64,000 bases of DNA from Opitutales bacterium (GTDB lineage: Bacteria > Verrucomicrobiota > Verrucomicrobiia > Opitutales > UBA2987). Positions 42,535 to 50,532 of the stretch are shown in pieces (positions within the stretch are counted from its first letter, which is position 1; every line of letters starts with the position of its first letter). Under the pieces are notes generated by a model that saw only the letters and a program-made list of their open reading frames with translations, did not search any database and had not been told where the DNA came from. Position numbers and translations under genes: made by a program. Location: assembly GCA_021772515.1 (NCBI GenBank), contig JAJFLU010000007.1, positions 1 to 64,000 of the forward strand, read 5' to 3'.

Positions 42535-42732
42535 CACTTATGAAAAAAAAATAACTGTGTTATGGCGGAGGGTGTCGGTGAGCAAATCTGTGAACAATCT
42601 ACATTTTATAGAAATTTCTGCAACTACAGAGGCCTCATAAAATCGGACGCCGGTTTATCATTAGACGACCACCGTTAAAAAAAAGATTCAACATCAAGTC
42701 GCTTTTGGTGAGAATTTCAAGTTTGGAAATTG

Positions 42733-42948
42733 CTATTTTCGCCTCCAGGGGCGTTTGGCAAGGGCAAAACCGGCAGCCATTCCCAAAAGGAGGCAAAGAA
42801 CCGCCAATGCCAGCATAGGTATTTCAAGATTCCAAAGGAAAAAACGCAGTTGGACGCTCCCGGTGTTCTGAAAGAAGAGCACTATGATGAGAACCAGGGC
42901 GATCCCCCCAGCAATCAATTTGATTCGAGAAACAAGATTTCTTTCCAT
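42733..42948 (-). CDS. LapA-domain (DUF1049) small membrane protein
   Basis: A 71-residue protein with two hydrophobic segments: IAGGIALVLIIVLFFQNTGS and LALAVLCLLLGMAAGFALAK. QNTGSVQLRFFLWNLEIPML between them is the LapA/YciS signature, and a basic RPWRRK end follows. In E. coli LapA and LapB control LpxC turnover and lipopolysaccharide assembly. No lapB is adjacent here. The annotation rests on the conserved helix-QN-helix pattern and size. Confidence 0.85.
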   Translation of the reverse strand: MERNLVSRIKLIAGGIALVLIIVLFFQNTGSVQLRFFLWNLEIPMLALAVLCLLLGMAAGFALAKRPWRRK

Positions 42949-43011
42949 GACGAGCGATAATATGGAATTTTTATGCGAACAGGTCGCAGACGGCGGCAGG
43001 GTTGAAGACAG

Positions 43012-43530
43012 TCAACTCTCGGCCACTTTACAGACCGTGGGCGACATTTGTTTGGCAGCGAATATTTTATCCCGAAACCCGGCCGCATCCTCATAGCGCT
43101 CACCCGCGACGGCCTGCTCCATTTTGACTTCCAACTGCCGAATGCGGTCATTGATGAGGCCTTCGGCCATATCCTTGGCCGGAATTTTGCCTATGTGCTT
43201 GCTCCCGGAATGCAATCTTTCAAATACCGGCCCGAGAAAGCTGCCAAAGGTCTCGTAGCAGGAAGGGCACCCAAACCGCCCCGTTTTCTCAAAGTCTTTT
43301 TGGGTAAAGCCGCATTCTCCACAATGCAGGACATCGCTCAGGTCCTCCGATTGAACGGAATCCGCAGAATCACCGACTTCGAGCAAGCCGAAACCTTCGG
43401 ATGACAGGTTTTCCGCGTAATCGGCGTGCTCTTGGCAAAGGCTTAATTTGTTCACCTTGCCTCCTTTGACAAAAGACAGAAAAACCGACGCGGGTTCTCC
43501 ACATTTGGTACATTTGGGCATCTTACTCAT
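43012..43530 (-). CDS. UvrB/UvrC-motif zinc-finger protein (McsA-like)
   Basis: About 172 residues from the ATG at 43530, which has a GAGGAAG site; a TTG upstream is less likely. Zinc-type cysteine pairs occur as CTKCGEPAS, LSLCQEHA, LHCGECGFT and FGCPSCYETF. A C-terminal UVR motif follows (RIRQLEVKMEQAVAGERYEDAAGFRDKI). This is the layout of McsA, which in Firmicutes works with the McsB arginine kinase and ClpC. The gene is single here and the partner kinase is not in view. It is the last gene before a 650-base region with candidate small RNAs. Confidence 0.88.
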   Translation of the reverse strand: MSKMPKCTKCGEPASVFLSFVKGGKVNKLSLCQEHADYAENLSSEGFGLLEVGDSADSVQSEDLSDVLHCGECGFTQKDFEKTGRFGCPSCYETFGSFLGPVFERLHSGSKHIGKIPAKDMAEGLINDRIRQLEVKMEQAVAGERYEDAAGFRDKIFAAKQMSPTVCKVAES

Positions 43531-43705
43531 CTTCCTCAATCATGTACCTTGTTCCCGATAAAAACAACTCCGTAATTGCCGGTCATGGTAAATTGACAAT
43601 AAATCCCCGCCCGATGTTCCCGGAAAGCCGTTTCCTCCTGCCGAAAATCGTTATGTTCAACAAATCCTGAAAGGATATGGAAATTCTGCCGACTATAGTA
43701 ATCTA

Positions 43706-43844
43706 CACACGGGTCATCGAAATATCGATGGTTTCCCGGGTGTTGAGTTTTCCTCGAAAGGGGTTTCGAGGTAAAAACATAGTTAGCAGTATAGTTAAAG
43801 AGTGGTGGCGGGCAGCTTAGGGGTAAGCTGCCCGCTTTTTTTTT
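43706..43844 (+). ncRNA. Candidate small RNA 1 (two hairpins, linker, intrinsic terminator)
   Basis: No coding frame is supported here. A possible -10 box TATAGT lies at 43694-43699. Then come hairpin CATCGA-AATA-TCGATG (43715-43730), a perfect 8-bp hairpin CCTCGAAA-GGGG-TTTCGAGG (43752-43771), a 36-base A-rich linker, and a strong terminator. The same order hairpin-GGTAA-linker-terminator recurs at 44023-44114. I see no good -35 box, and strand is set by the T-run. Confidence 0.5.
43808..43844 (+). terminator. Rho-independent terminator
   Basis: Twelve-base perfect stem GCGGGCAGCTTA / TAAGCTGCCCGC around a GGGG loop, followed by nine T. The same stem, with one G-U wobble, is at 44081-44114. 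On the minus strand only weak A-run features follow, so it acts on plus-strand transcripts. Confidence 0.9.
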
Positions 43845-44019
43845 GAAATTTGGTGGCGAGAAACAGCGGCGACAGTCTTATCGCTCACGCTCGGAAGTTA
43901 AATAAGTATAGCTAATGCCCTTTGTAAAAGAATGTTTAAAATACTCTCGTCCTTTGAAATACTTTGAACAAATTCGCATTTCGAGTATCTATTAAGACAG
44001 AGAGTAATATAATTTTCTG

Positions 44020-44114
44020 AATTTCTCCCGCAAGGGAGAATGGGGTAACAATCAGGAGATACATTAGGTAGAAATACTTGGCGGGCAGCTTAGGGGTAGG
44101 CTGCCCGCTTTTTT
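44020..44114 (+). ncRNA. Candidate small RNA 2 (hairpin, linker, intrinsic terminator)
   Basis: A perfect TATAAT at 44008-44013 would start transcription near 44020. Hairpin TTCTCCC-GCAA-GGGAGAA (44023-44040) has a GNRA-type loop. A 40-base linker beginning TGGGGTAACA and the terminator follow. The layout parallels candidate 1 although the hairpin sequence differs. The minus-strand open frame across it (43936-44187) has no family resemblance and is not called. Confidence 0.5.
44081..44114 (+). terminator. Rho-independent terminator, near-identical to the one at 43808
   Basis: Stem GCGGGCAGCTTA / TAGGCTGCCCGC with GGGG loop and six T. It ends candidate small RNA 2 about 80 bases before the mutarotase gene, insulating that gene from upstream transcription. 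Confidence 0.88.
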
Positions 44115-44196
44115 GTACGCCCTTTATCGACTTTGGGGAAAATTTTGGGGAAATTTGCTTTTCCTTCGCAGATACACCACGTAACATTTGGTTGGA

Positions 44197-45123
44197 ATGG
44201 AAACGCTAGACTATTTTGGACACACAATTCGCAAGTGGAGCCGGGGCGCTTCCACTTTCCTCGCCTACCCGGAAAATGGCGCCCGCCTCATGAATTGGCA
44301 TCTTAAAATGGCCGACGGCTCGGTGCGTGATGTTATTTTCTGGCCCGAAATCACAAAATCGGACGACCCCTTACCGTCCAGAGGCGGAAACCCCATTCTT
44401 TTTCCTTTTTCGGCCCGCACATTTGACCAGGGTGATATCCATTTCTGGCGTCATGAGAAAATTCGCCGCCCCATGCCCATGCACGGCTTTGCCCGTAACA
44501 GTGTTTTTGAAATGACCGAATTCGACGAAAACGGGTTCGCCGCCGTCCTCCAACCGGGAAAAGAGGCCATTGAGGCGTATCCCTTCGATTATGAATTTAC
44601 CGTCATATACCGCTTTCAGGAACTGTCATTCTGGGTGGAGTTTCGCCTTCTCAACAAAGGCGATGAACCGCTCCCCTGGTCCGCCGGCCATCATTTTTAC
44701 TTTCAGCTTCCCTGGCATGACGGCGCTTCCAGATCGGATTACCGGATCGATATACCGGCCCGCAAGGCTTTCCGCCACCAATCGGATGGTCGGCTGGAGC
44801 CCGCGCCGCCTTTCGAACAATCCACCTCTTTCGACGACCCCGCGCTGGTGGACCGCATCCACACACGCCTCAAGGAAAATGTCGTCCGCTTCGGGCCCAA
44901 AAATGGCGAGGAAGACATCGTCATGCGGCTACAAGGGGGCGATAGCTCCGCAACCCAGCCATCCGACCAGACAGTCGTCACATGGAGCGAGTCGGAAACA
45001 GCCCCCTACTACTGCGTGGAACCCTGGATGGGGCCGCCCAACAGCCCCGAGCACAAAAAAGGCCTCAACTTCGTCCCCCCCAAAAAAACCGGAGTCTTCT
45101 CCGTAGAAGTAAGCCTCGGATAG
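44197..45123 (+). CDS. D-hexose-6-phosphate mutarotase (aldose 1-epimerase-like)
   Basis: A 308-residue protein from the ATG at 44197; a TTG at 44188 is possible. It has the galactose-mutarotase beta-sandwich: GGNPILFPFSARTFDQ, MHGFARNSVFEM with the catalytic His, WSAGHHFYFQLP with the second His, and a late Glu in YYCVEPWMG. The YeaD/Ymr099c-type group interconverts anomers of hexose 6-phosphates. It feeds sugar-phosphate metabolism together with gnd elsewhere in the window. The next 440 bases contain the left end of an IS66-derived unit. Confidence 0.87.
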   Translation: METLDYFGHTIRKWSRGASTFLAYPENGARLMNWHLKMADGSVRDVIFWPEITKSDDPLPSRGGNPILFPFSARTFDQGDIHFWRHEKIRRPMPMHGFARNSVFEMTEFDENGFAAVLQPGKEAIEAYPFDYEFTVIYRFQELSFWVEFRLLNKGDEPLPWSAGHHFYFQLPWHDGASRSDYRIDIPARKAFRHQSDGRLEPAPPFEQSTSFDDPALVDRIHTRLKENVVRFGPKNGEEDIVMRLQGGDSSATQPSDQTVVTWSESETAPYYCVEPWMGPPNSPEHKKGLNFVPPKKTGVFSVEVSLG

Positions 45124-45231
45124 AAGGCAGGCTTCCCAAAACGCGGCGACGCGGTTCCTGCGGGACCAACTTCAACATAGAGATACGGTCGCGGCGTTTG
45201 TTTCACGCTCACAGGCTTACAGTCCACCACA

Positions 45232-45239
45232 CGCGAAAC
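45232..45239. repeat. 8-bp target-site duplication, left copy
   Basis: CGCGAAAC directly outside the left inverted repeat; identical to 46891-46898 outside the right one. Eight bases is the duplication length expected for IS66-family elements. Confidence 0.85.
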
Positions 45240-45346
45240 GTAAACTACCGGTGACTACCTTATTGACAGGAGTGTTTTGGTTAGATCGGGAGGTCTTGGC
45301 AATCAGGATAAGACGGGCTTCCAATTGGTCGGTGCCGGTTGAGCGA

Positions 45347-45387
45347 TGCCCCGAATCATCAATTCGGGGCAATACAGGACTGTATTG
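45347..45387 (+). promoter_or_regulatory. Two consecutive stem-loops in the leader of the MBL-fold gene
   Basis: TGCCCCGAAT-CATCA-ATTCGGGGCA is a perfect 10-bp stem, directly followed by CAATACAG-GA-CTGTATTG, a perfect 8-bp stem. A TATAAT box lies downstream at 45435-45440, about 120 bases before the ATG. The hairpins may block read-through from flanking genes into the unit. There is no T-run, so they are not a standard terminator. Confidence 0.5.
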
Positions 45388-45562
45388 CCTCAATAACCTG
45401 TGAACTGTACCTGTAGGGCGACGCGTTTTTTCTTTATAATATTAGGCTCTTCGCTGTTTGTTATGCGTAAATAGAAATGGGGCTGGTCTTATTTCACTGC
45501 TTGCCTGTGGTGAAGTTAATTTAAATCAGTTATCCATTTTATAAAACTACGAGGTTTACCTC

Positions 45563-46489
45563 ATGAAACCGAAATTATCCCAACACATCTGTTTTTTATT
45601 TCTCCTGATCCTAGCTCAATCTTCATTTCTCACCGCAGCTGATGAGGGGGATGAGCCGGAGATAAAAATAACCACCATTCGAGTGGAGGAGGGTATTTAT
45701 ATGCTGGTCGGACAAGGAGGAAATATCGGTGTTTGTGTCGGCAAGGACGGCGTTTTTATCATCGATGACCAATATGCCCCCCTAACTGATAAAATCCTGG
45801 CAGCTATCGCGGAAATCAACGATGGCCCCATTCGCTTTATTTTCAACACTCACTGGCATCACGACCACGTCGGAGGCAATGAAAACCTCAGCCAAGCCGG
45901 GGCCGTCATCGTGGCCCATCACAATGTGCGGAAGCGCATGAGCGTGGACAATTTCTATGAAATAATAAACCAATCCATCCCCGCCTTTCCCGAAATAGCC
46001 CTGCCCGTTGTTACCTTTTCAGACGATGTTGTATTTCATTTCAACGACATGGAAATCAAGGCCGTCCATCTGCCCAACAGCCATACCGATGGGGACGCAG
46101 TCGTCTATTTCAAATCGGCCAACGTTGTCCACACGGGAGACCTCTATTTCAATGTCTCCGGACACCCGTTTATCGACACCAAAACCGGCGGCACCATAGA
46201 CGGGTTTATAAATGCCGTTCATCAGATCCTGGCCGAAATCGACGACGACACAAAGATCATTCCAGGTCATGGCTCTCTCAGCAACAAAGCGGAGTTAGCG
46301 GCCTTTGTCAACCGAGTGGAAATTATTCGAGATCGCGTAAAAGCACTCATCGCAGAAGGGAAAAACCTTGAGGAAATTATCGCGGCAAATCCCACCGGCG
46401 ATTTCGACACCCCTGAATACTTAAATTGGTTCATCACACCCAAGAAATTTCTCACCATCCTCTGGGACGACCTCGGGAAAGAGGAATAG
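45563..46489 (+). CDS. Exported metallo-beta-lactamase-fold hydrolase
   Basis: A 308-residue protein with a signal peptide (about residues 8-26). The MBL zinc motif THWHHDHVGG gives H97, H99, D101 and H102. Later ligands are in PNSHTDGDAVVY, VHTGDLYF and IIPGHGSLS. A family-typical helical tail follows. The subgroup includes periplasmic hydrolases of varied substrate (lactones, beta-lactams, sulfatases), so no substrate is claimed. It starts after ACGAGGT with an ATG at 45563 and lies wholly inside an IS66-derived unit with intact target duplications. Confidence 0.87.
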   Translation: MKPKLSQHICFLFLLILAQSSFLTAADEGDEPEIKITTIRVEEGIYMLVGQGGNIGVCVGKDGVFIIDDQYAPLTDKILAAIAEINDGPIRFIFNTHWHHDHVGGNENLSQAGAVIVAHHNVRKRMSVDNFYEIINQSIPAFPEIALPVVTFSDDVVFHFNDMEIKAVHLPNSHTDGDAVVYFKSANVVHTGDLYFNVSGHPFIDTKTGGTIDGFINAVHQILAEIDDDTKIIPGHGSLSNKAELAAFVNRVEIIRDRVKALIAEGKNLEEIIAANPTGDFDTPEYLNWFITPKKFLTILWDDLGKEE

Positions 46490-46523
46490 TCTCCACACCC
46501 AAAACAACTCCTGAACAGGCGCT

Positions 46524-46878
46524 TCCACACCCGGTGAATTGTCTTGTTGGCCGCGGTGTTCTGGTTGGACCGAGAGGCTTGGCAGTCACGACGGGCCGCT
46601 GCCTGTTCAACCGCTCCGGTCACGTTTACGCGGATGCGTAATCCACCGTTCAAGAGCATTTCTATAGAACTACCCACAAGGTTATCGACCGCCACCGCTA
46701 CTTCGGCGAACTTCACACTACTGGCTCTGCTCTTGCCGATGTGATTTTGCCGGTCCTTACTCAGCCAGCCAACAAAAGTCCAGTAATTGATCCCACGTCT
46801 CTGAGCGAATGCCCGCTGCGACAGATTTCTGTGGCCGTAGGCACCGATCAACCGTAGGCGTTCACTACAAGGTAGTCA
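46524..46878 (-). pseudogene. Decayed IS66-type tnpA (accessory transposase gene)
   Basis: On the minus strand, in frame: SERLRLIGAYGHRNLSQRAF, then QRRGINYWTFVGWLSK, and further on SSIEMLLNGGLRIRV. This is the IS66 TnpA pattern (a helix-turn-helix with sLsQrAF...GI..tF..WL, then the late LpnGvrirv strand). No clear start codon lies before it, and the 3' part degenerates after about residue 110. The right inverted repeat lies directly upstream, as in intact IS66 elements. TnpB and TnpC are missing. Confidence 0.72.
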
Positions 46879-46890
46879 CCAATCGTTTAC

Positions 46891-46898
46891 CGCGAAAC
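46891..46898. repeat. 8-bp target-site duplication, right copy
   Basis: CGCGAAAC immediately after the right inverted repeat, identical to 45232-45239. Confidence 0.85.
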
Positions 46899-46949
46899 CG
46901 CCCTGCGCTGCTTCGATTCGGCCAAACACAATCGCTCTGCCCAATTTAT

Positions 46950-47131
46950 TAGAACCTGCCGTAAATTCGCAGATGAATGAAGTTTATAGCGCCACAGTGG
47001 CAGAGGCAACTATGAGTTTGAGCGACGTTCCAACGGGTCAGCAGGGCTTCCCAGCTTTGCAAGTCACGTCACGCCTTGCTCCAAGCACATCATTGCTCTC
47101 TGCATCATCATCGAATTTGAGTTAGGTTCCA
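46950..47131. mobile_element. Degenerate, shortened MITE copy 3 (same family as 12527 and 27337)
   Basis: TAGAACCTGCCGTAAATTCG at the left and GAATTTGAGTTAGGTTCCA at the right are drifted versions of the 278-bp MITE ends. Inside, AGATGAATGAAG, TAGCGCCAC and CTCTGCATCATCATC match its landmarks in the opposite orientation. About 100 interior bases are missing. It lies just right of the IS66-derived unit, showing that this spot has received insertions repeatedly. Confidence 0.75.
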
Positions 47132-47159
47132 GCCCACTATCTCAGCCACAGATGGTATA

Positions 47160-47195
47160 AGCAGAGCTGGTCAGACCTGTCTGACCAGCTCTGCT
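47160..47195. repeat. Perfect 16-bp stem-loop
   Basis: AGCAGAGCTGGTCAGA, loop CCTG, then its exact reverse complement. No T-run follows on either side. It could be a transposon end, a protein-binding palindrome or a bidirectional transcription block. It stands between MITE copy 3 and the G-rich repeat. Confidence 0.75.
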
Positions 47196-47250
47196 AGGTG
47201 CTTACATTGTTTCTGGCGAGGTATTGCGTAGGTCGCTTGGGAGATTGGGG

Positions 47251-47438
47251 GGAGTTTGCGGGGTCTGGAGCTTGCGAGGTTTGGGGAGCTTGCGGGATTT
47301 GCGAGGTTTGGGGAGCTTGCGGGATTTGCGGGGTTTGGGGAGCTTGCGGGGTTTGGGGGTCGGCGGGGTCTAGAGGTTTGGAGAGCTTGCGGGGTTAGGG
47401 GTTGTGAGTTTGGGGAGCTTGGGGGCCTGCGGGGTTGT
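47251..47438. repeat. G-rich tandem repeat, 27-bp unit
   Basis: Two adjacent 27-base units beginning GGAGCTTGCGGGATTTGCG (47285-47311 and 47312-47338) are flanked by 18-base versions lacking nine bases and by diverged copies out to 47438. The plus strand has many GGG/GGGG runs at short spacing and could form quadruplexes. Open frames through it give Gly/Trp/Cys periodic peptides with no family match, so I treat it as non-coding. Confidence 0.7.
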
Positions 47439-47934
47439 GTTCACCATACTTCCTTGCCTTCTTTGGCAATGCGCAAACCATGTCATGAACCTAAAACGTA
47501 AACTATGTCCTGAACCTGCACCGGGGCGGGTTAAAAGTGATCCATTTTGGGCGGAACAAAAACATGACCCACTTGAGGAAAGGTTCTTCGTAAATTATTG
47601 TGGAAACATTTCCAATTTCCGCCTTGCAATGCTACGGCAAGAGTAGCCGCGTAAAAAATTGACCCTTCGCTATTAACCTTTTTCGGCATATCAGCCAACG
47701 ACTCCATAGCATCCGTAGACCATACACAACATATTGATAATCAATTCAATATGCAAAAACATCGGCCAGCCCCTCCGGCTGTAGAGGAGAAAAAAAGAAC
47801 GGTCGCGTTGCCTCTACTTTTGTAAAAAAACATATCACCACTTTTATTAAATGATTCTCTCCCACAAAAATCTGCGAATAGCCTGAGGGAAAAAAAGGCA
47901 TCAGTCAGGAATGGGTTGATGTTGGTTACGGTTC
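47439..47934. other. Gene-free stretch with probable insertion-sequence debris
   Basis: About 500 bases without a supported gene. GTCATGAACCTAAAACG and ATGTCCTGAACCTGC are spaced like drifted copies of one word, and GTGATCCATTTT and ATGACCCACTT look like transposon-end repeats, but no transposase frame survives. No terminator is seen before the permease gene that ends at 47935. Confidence 0.35.
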
Positions 47935-50532
47935 TCACCCTTCGGTGCGGAGGATTGCCAGTGGGGGGTGGTTGGCGATGCCTCGGCTGTTGATTAGGCC
48001 GGTTGCCAGGGTCAGGAGGGTAACGGTGAGCACTGCAATGAAAAATCCTGCCCATGACACGGTGAAGGGGATTTCGAAAACAAAATAGGCGAGCCCCCAA
48101 GTGCCACCGACTGCGAGGAGTGAGCCGGTAACCCCGGCCAGTAGGCCCAGGAGGAGGTATTCAATCGTCATGATTCGCCGGATCATTCCGCCGGTGGCCC
48201 CGAGAGTGCAGAGAAGCACGCTTTCCTGGATTCGTTGGTAGCGACTCGTGATGACTGCCCCGGCCAGCACCATCAGGCCGGTCGCCACGGTGAATATGGC
48301 CATAAACCGAATGACAAAGGCCACGCGGTCGAGAATCGAGGTCAACGTCTCCAAAACCAGAGAGAGATCGATGGCGGAAACATTGGGATGCGCCTCGATG
48401 ATTTTTTGCTGAAGGGAGGCCAGAGCGGTCCGGTCGGGAACCTTTGTCACCATGGCGTAAAAGGCGGGCGCTTCTTCGAGAACTCCTTCCGGAAAAAGCA
48501 TGTAAAAATTTGGCCGCAACTGTGCCCAATCCACTTCGCGGACACTATCGATGATGGTGGGCATAAGAACGCCTTGCACATCGAAAACAAGGGAGTCCCC
48601 CATGCCCACATGCAATTCCTCGGCAATGGTTTTTTCGATGGAAATGGGGATTGGTTCGGTGCCATCACCATCACCATCGATCCGGGGGGTGTATTCGCCT
48701 TCAATTATTTCCTCGGTATCGATCAGCTCTCCCCGGAAGGTCGAGCGGTATTCCCAGCGCAGGGTCCAGCCCTCGATTTTGGAATCGGGATCGCTCTTGA
48801 TCTCCCGCACGGTGCGCCCGTTGATTTCGGATAACCGCATGACCACCATTGGCACCGTTTCCCAAACAGGGAATCCGGCATTTTCTACAATTTCCTCGAC
48901 CGACTCGACTTGGTCCGGCTGGATGTCGAATAAAACCATGTTGGGCCGCTTGTCCCCGGAGTCCAGATCGACCTGCTGCAAAAGCATATTTTGCGTCAGG
49001 TAAATGGTGTAAACCAAAAAGGTTCCCATGCCCAAAGTGATGGTTAAAAAGAGCGTGCGGTTGTTGGGACGAAAAAGATTGGAGAGCCCCTGCCGCCATA
49101 AAAAGGGCCATGTTTTGGGAAAATACCGCTTGATGCCGTGGCGGAGACTCCAGGCGAGGCCGCCGAGCAATAGCAGGCTGCCTGCCAGCGATCCGGCAAA
49201 GGCCAACCCGAAAGCGATTTTACTCGTCTGGGATAGACTGAAACCAATTACCAGAGTCGTGATAATACCTAAAACAAGCCAAAACCAGGGGTCTTTGCGC
49301 AGCAGATGGTTTTCTTCAAAGGATACCCGCAACGCCCGCAAAGGGGTAACCGAACGAACGGAAAGCAGCGGAATGAAGGCAAAAAGCATGGTTACGCCGA
49401 GTCCAAAGAGGAGGCTCAGGGCAACACTGCCCCAGGATACAAAAACCTCGACCTCGAAGGGAAGAAAAGAACCCAACACGGCGGGCAGGAGAAATTGCAC
49501 GGAAACCCCGAGAACCGCTCCGAGCAGCGAACCGACGAGCCCGATGCAGAGCACTTGGATCAAATATATCAGGAAGGCATGCCGGACAGAGGCCCCCAGG
49601 CAGCGGAGCAGCGCCACCGTGCCGAGCTTGCCCTGCAAATATACCTGCACCGCGCCGGCAACCCCAAGTCCGCCCAGAAAAAGGGCAATAAACCCCACCA
49701 GATTGAGAAAATCATAGAGGTTATCGAGTGTTCTGCCCAAATTGCGCTTCCGTCGTTCGACTGTATCGACGCGCACACGGCTGTCCGCAAATTGTCCCTT
49801 TCGGGCTACCTCTATGGCTGCATCGATCTCCTCCGATAGCCCGTTTGAAAACCGGAAATGCACCCGGTAGGAGGTCAGGCTGCCCCGCTGGACAAGACCG
49901 GTTTTTTCCAGAAAACGGGTGTCGATGTAGATTCGCGGAGCAAAAATTCCGCGAATTTCCGTCTCCCCAGGCATCCCTCGAAGCTCCCCGGCGATGATGA
50001 ACTCCTGTTGCCCCAATTTCACGATGTCGCCCCGCGCGGCGCCAAATTGCCGCATGAGGCCCTCCTCCACTACCGCGAAGGGCTTTTCCGTTGTTTGATA
50101 GACAACGCCCGGCGGGTCGGTCTCCATTTCGCCGTAAAATGGGAAGCTGCCCTCCAATGCCCGCACCTGCACGAGGCGGGTGGTTTCCTGAATCGGGAAA
50201 AAAGCCATGGAGCGGAAGCGCACTTCGCGTGAAGTCTCGACCGCGTTCAAGGAGGTGATAAACTTTTCGGTATCCTCATCGAAGGGGCGCAGGGAGGAGA
50301 GGCGCAGGTCGGAACCGAGAAGCGTTTGGGCATGTTCGTCGATGGTGGCTTCGAGATTATGGCGGAAGGATCGTATGGCCACGAGAGCCGCGATTCCAAA
50401 GACGATGCAAAGCGTGAAAAGGAGCAGCTTACGCCGCTGCCCACGGCTGTCCCGCCAGGCCATCAGGGCAATCCAGCGCAGGGACGCGGCCCCGAACAGG
50501 CTTTCAGGAGTGGTTTTGGGAGAGTCGGCCAT
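47935..50532 (-). CDS. FtsX-like ABC transporter permease (YbbP type)
   Basis: An 865-residue membrane protein with ten helices: one at the N terminus (LLLFTLCIVFGIAALVAIRS), three around residues 265-400, a pair around 420-490, and a duplicated FtsX set at the C terminus. This is the YbbP arrangement, two FtsX cores with a large periplasmic part. It pairs with the ATPase gene that overlaps its start by 29 bases. Related systems act on lipoproteins or envelope substrates. Gene order permease-ATPase-divergent esterase is the same as ybbP-ybbA-tesA in E. coli. Confidence 0.88.
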   Translation of the reverse strand: MADSPKTTPESLFGAASLRWIALMAWRDSRGQRRKLLLFTLCIVFGIAALVAIRSFRHNLEATIDEHAQTLLGSDLRLSSLRPFDEDTEKFITSLNAVETSREVRFRSMAFFPIQETTRLVQVRALEGSFPFYGEMETDPPGVVYQTTEKPFAVVEEGLMRQFGAARGDIVKLGQQEFIIAGELRGMPGETEIRGIFAPRIYIDTRFLEKTGLVQRGSLTSYRVHFRFSNGLSEEIDAAIEVARKGQFADSRVRVDTVERRKRNLGRTLDNLYDFLNLVGFIALFLGGLGVAGAVQVYLQGKLGTVALLRCLGASVRHAFLIYLIQVLCIGLVGSLLGAVLGVSVQFLLPAVLGSFLPFEVEVFVSWGSVALSLLFGLGVTMLFAFIPLLSVRSVTPLRALRVSFEENHLLRKDPWFWLVLGIITTLVIGFSLSQTSKIAFGLAFAGSLAGSLLLLGGLAWSLRHGIKRYFPKTWPFLWRQGLSNLFRPNNRTLFLTITLGMGTFLVYTIYLTQNMLLQQVDLDSGDKRPNMVLFDIQPDQVESVEEIVENAGFPVWETVPMVVMRLSEINGRTVREIKSDPDSKIEGWTLRWEYRSTFRGELIDTEEIIEGEYTPRIDGDGDGTEPIPISIEKTIAEELHVGMGDSLVFDVQGVLMPTIIDSVREVDWAQLRPNFYMLFPEGVLEEAPAFYAMVTKVPDRTALASLQQKIIEAHPNVSAIDLSLVLETLTSILDRVAFVIRFMAIFTVATGLMVLAGAVITSRYQRIQESVLLCTLGATGGMIRRIMTIEYLLLGLLAGVTGSLLAVGGTWGLAYFVFEIPFTVSWAGFFIAVLTVTLLTLATGLINSRGIANHPPLAILRTEG

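Larger units (their letters stand above)
45240..46890. mobile_element. IS66-derived non-autonomous unit enclosing an MBL-fold gene
   Basis: A 1651-bp unit bounded by inverted ends: GTAAACTACCGGTGACTACC at the left and, on the other strand, GTAAACGATTGGTGACTACC at the right (18 of the outer 22 bases agree). Both start with GTAA, as IS66 ends do, and are flanked by the perfect direct repeat CGCGAAAC. Inside are a leader with hairpins, the MBL-fold gene and a decayed tnpA. No tnpB or tnpC is present. Part of the tnpA 3' sequence is repeated near the left end (GTGTT(C/T)TGGTT.. at about 45272 and 46556), so the unit probably arose from two IS66-type pieces. Confidence 0.8.

Noticed and set aside
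43936-44187. 83-codon minus-strand frame across candidate small RNA 2
   Set aside because: AT-rich, no family match, and it covers a strong intrinsic terminator and hairpins.
47160-47438. CRISPR-like array
   Set aside because: The repeats are contiguous 27-base units without spacers, and no cas gene is present anywhere in the window.
47198-47501. Gly/Trp/Cys-rich repeat proteins on the plus strand
   Set aside because: They arise from the 27-bp G-rich repeat being a multiple of three; composition and lack of a ribosome site argue against coding.
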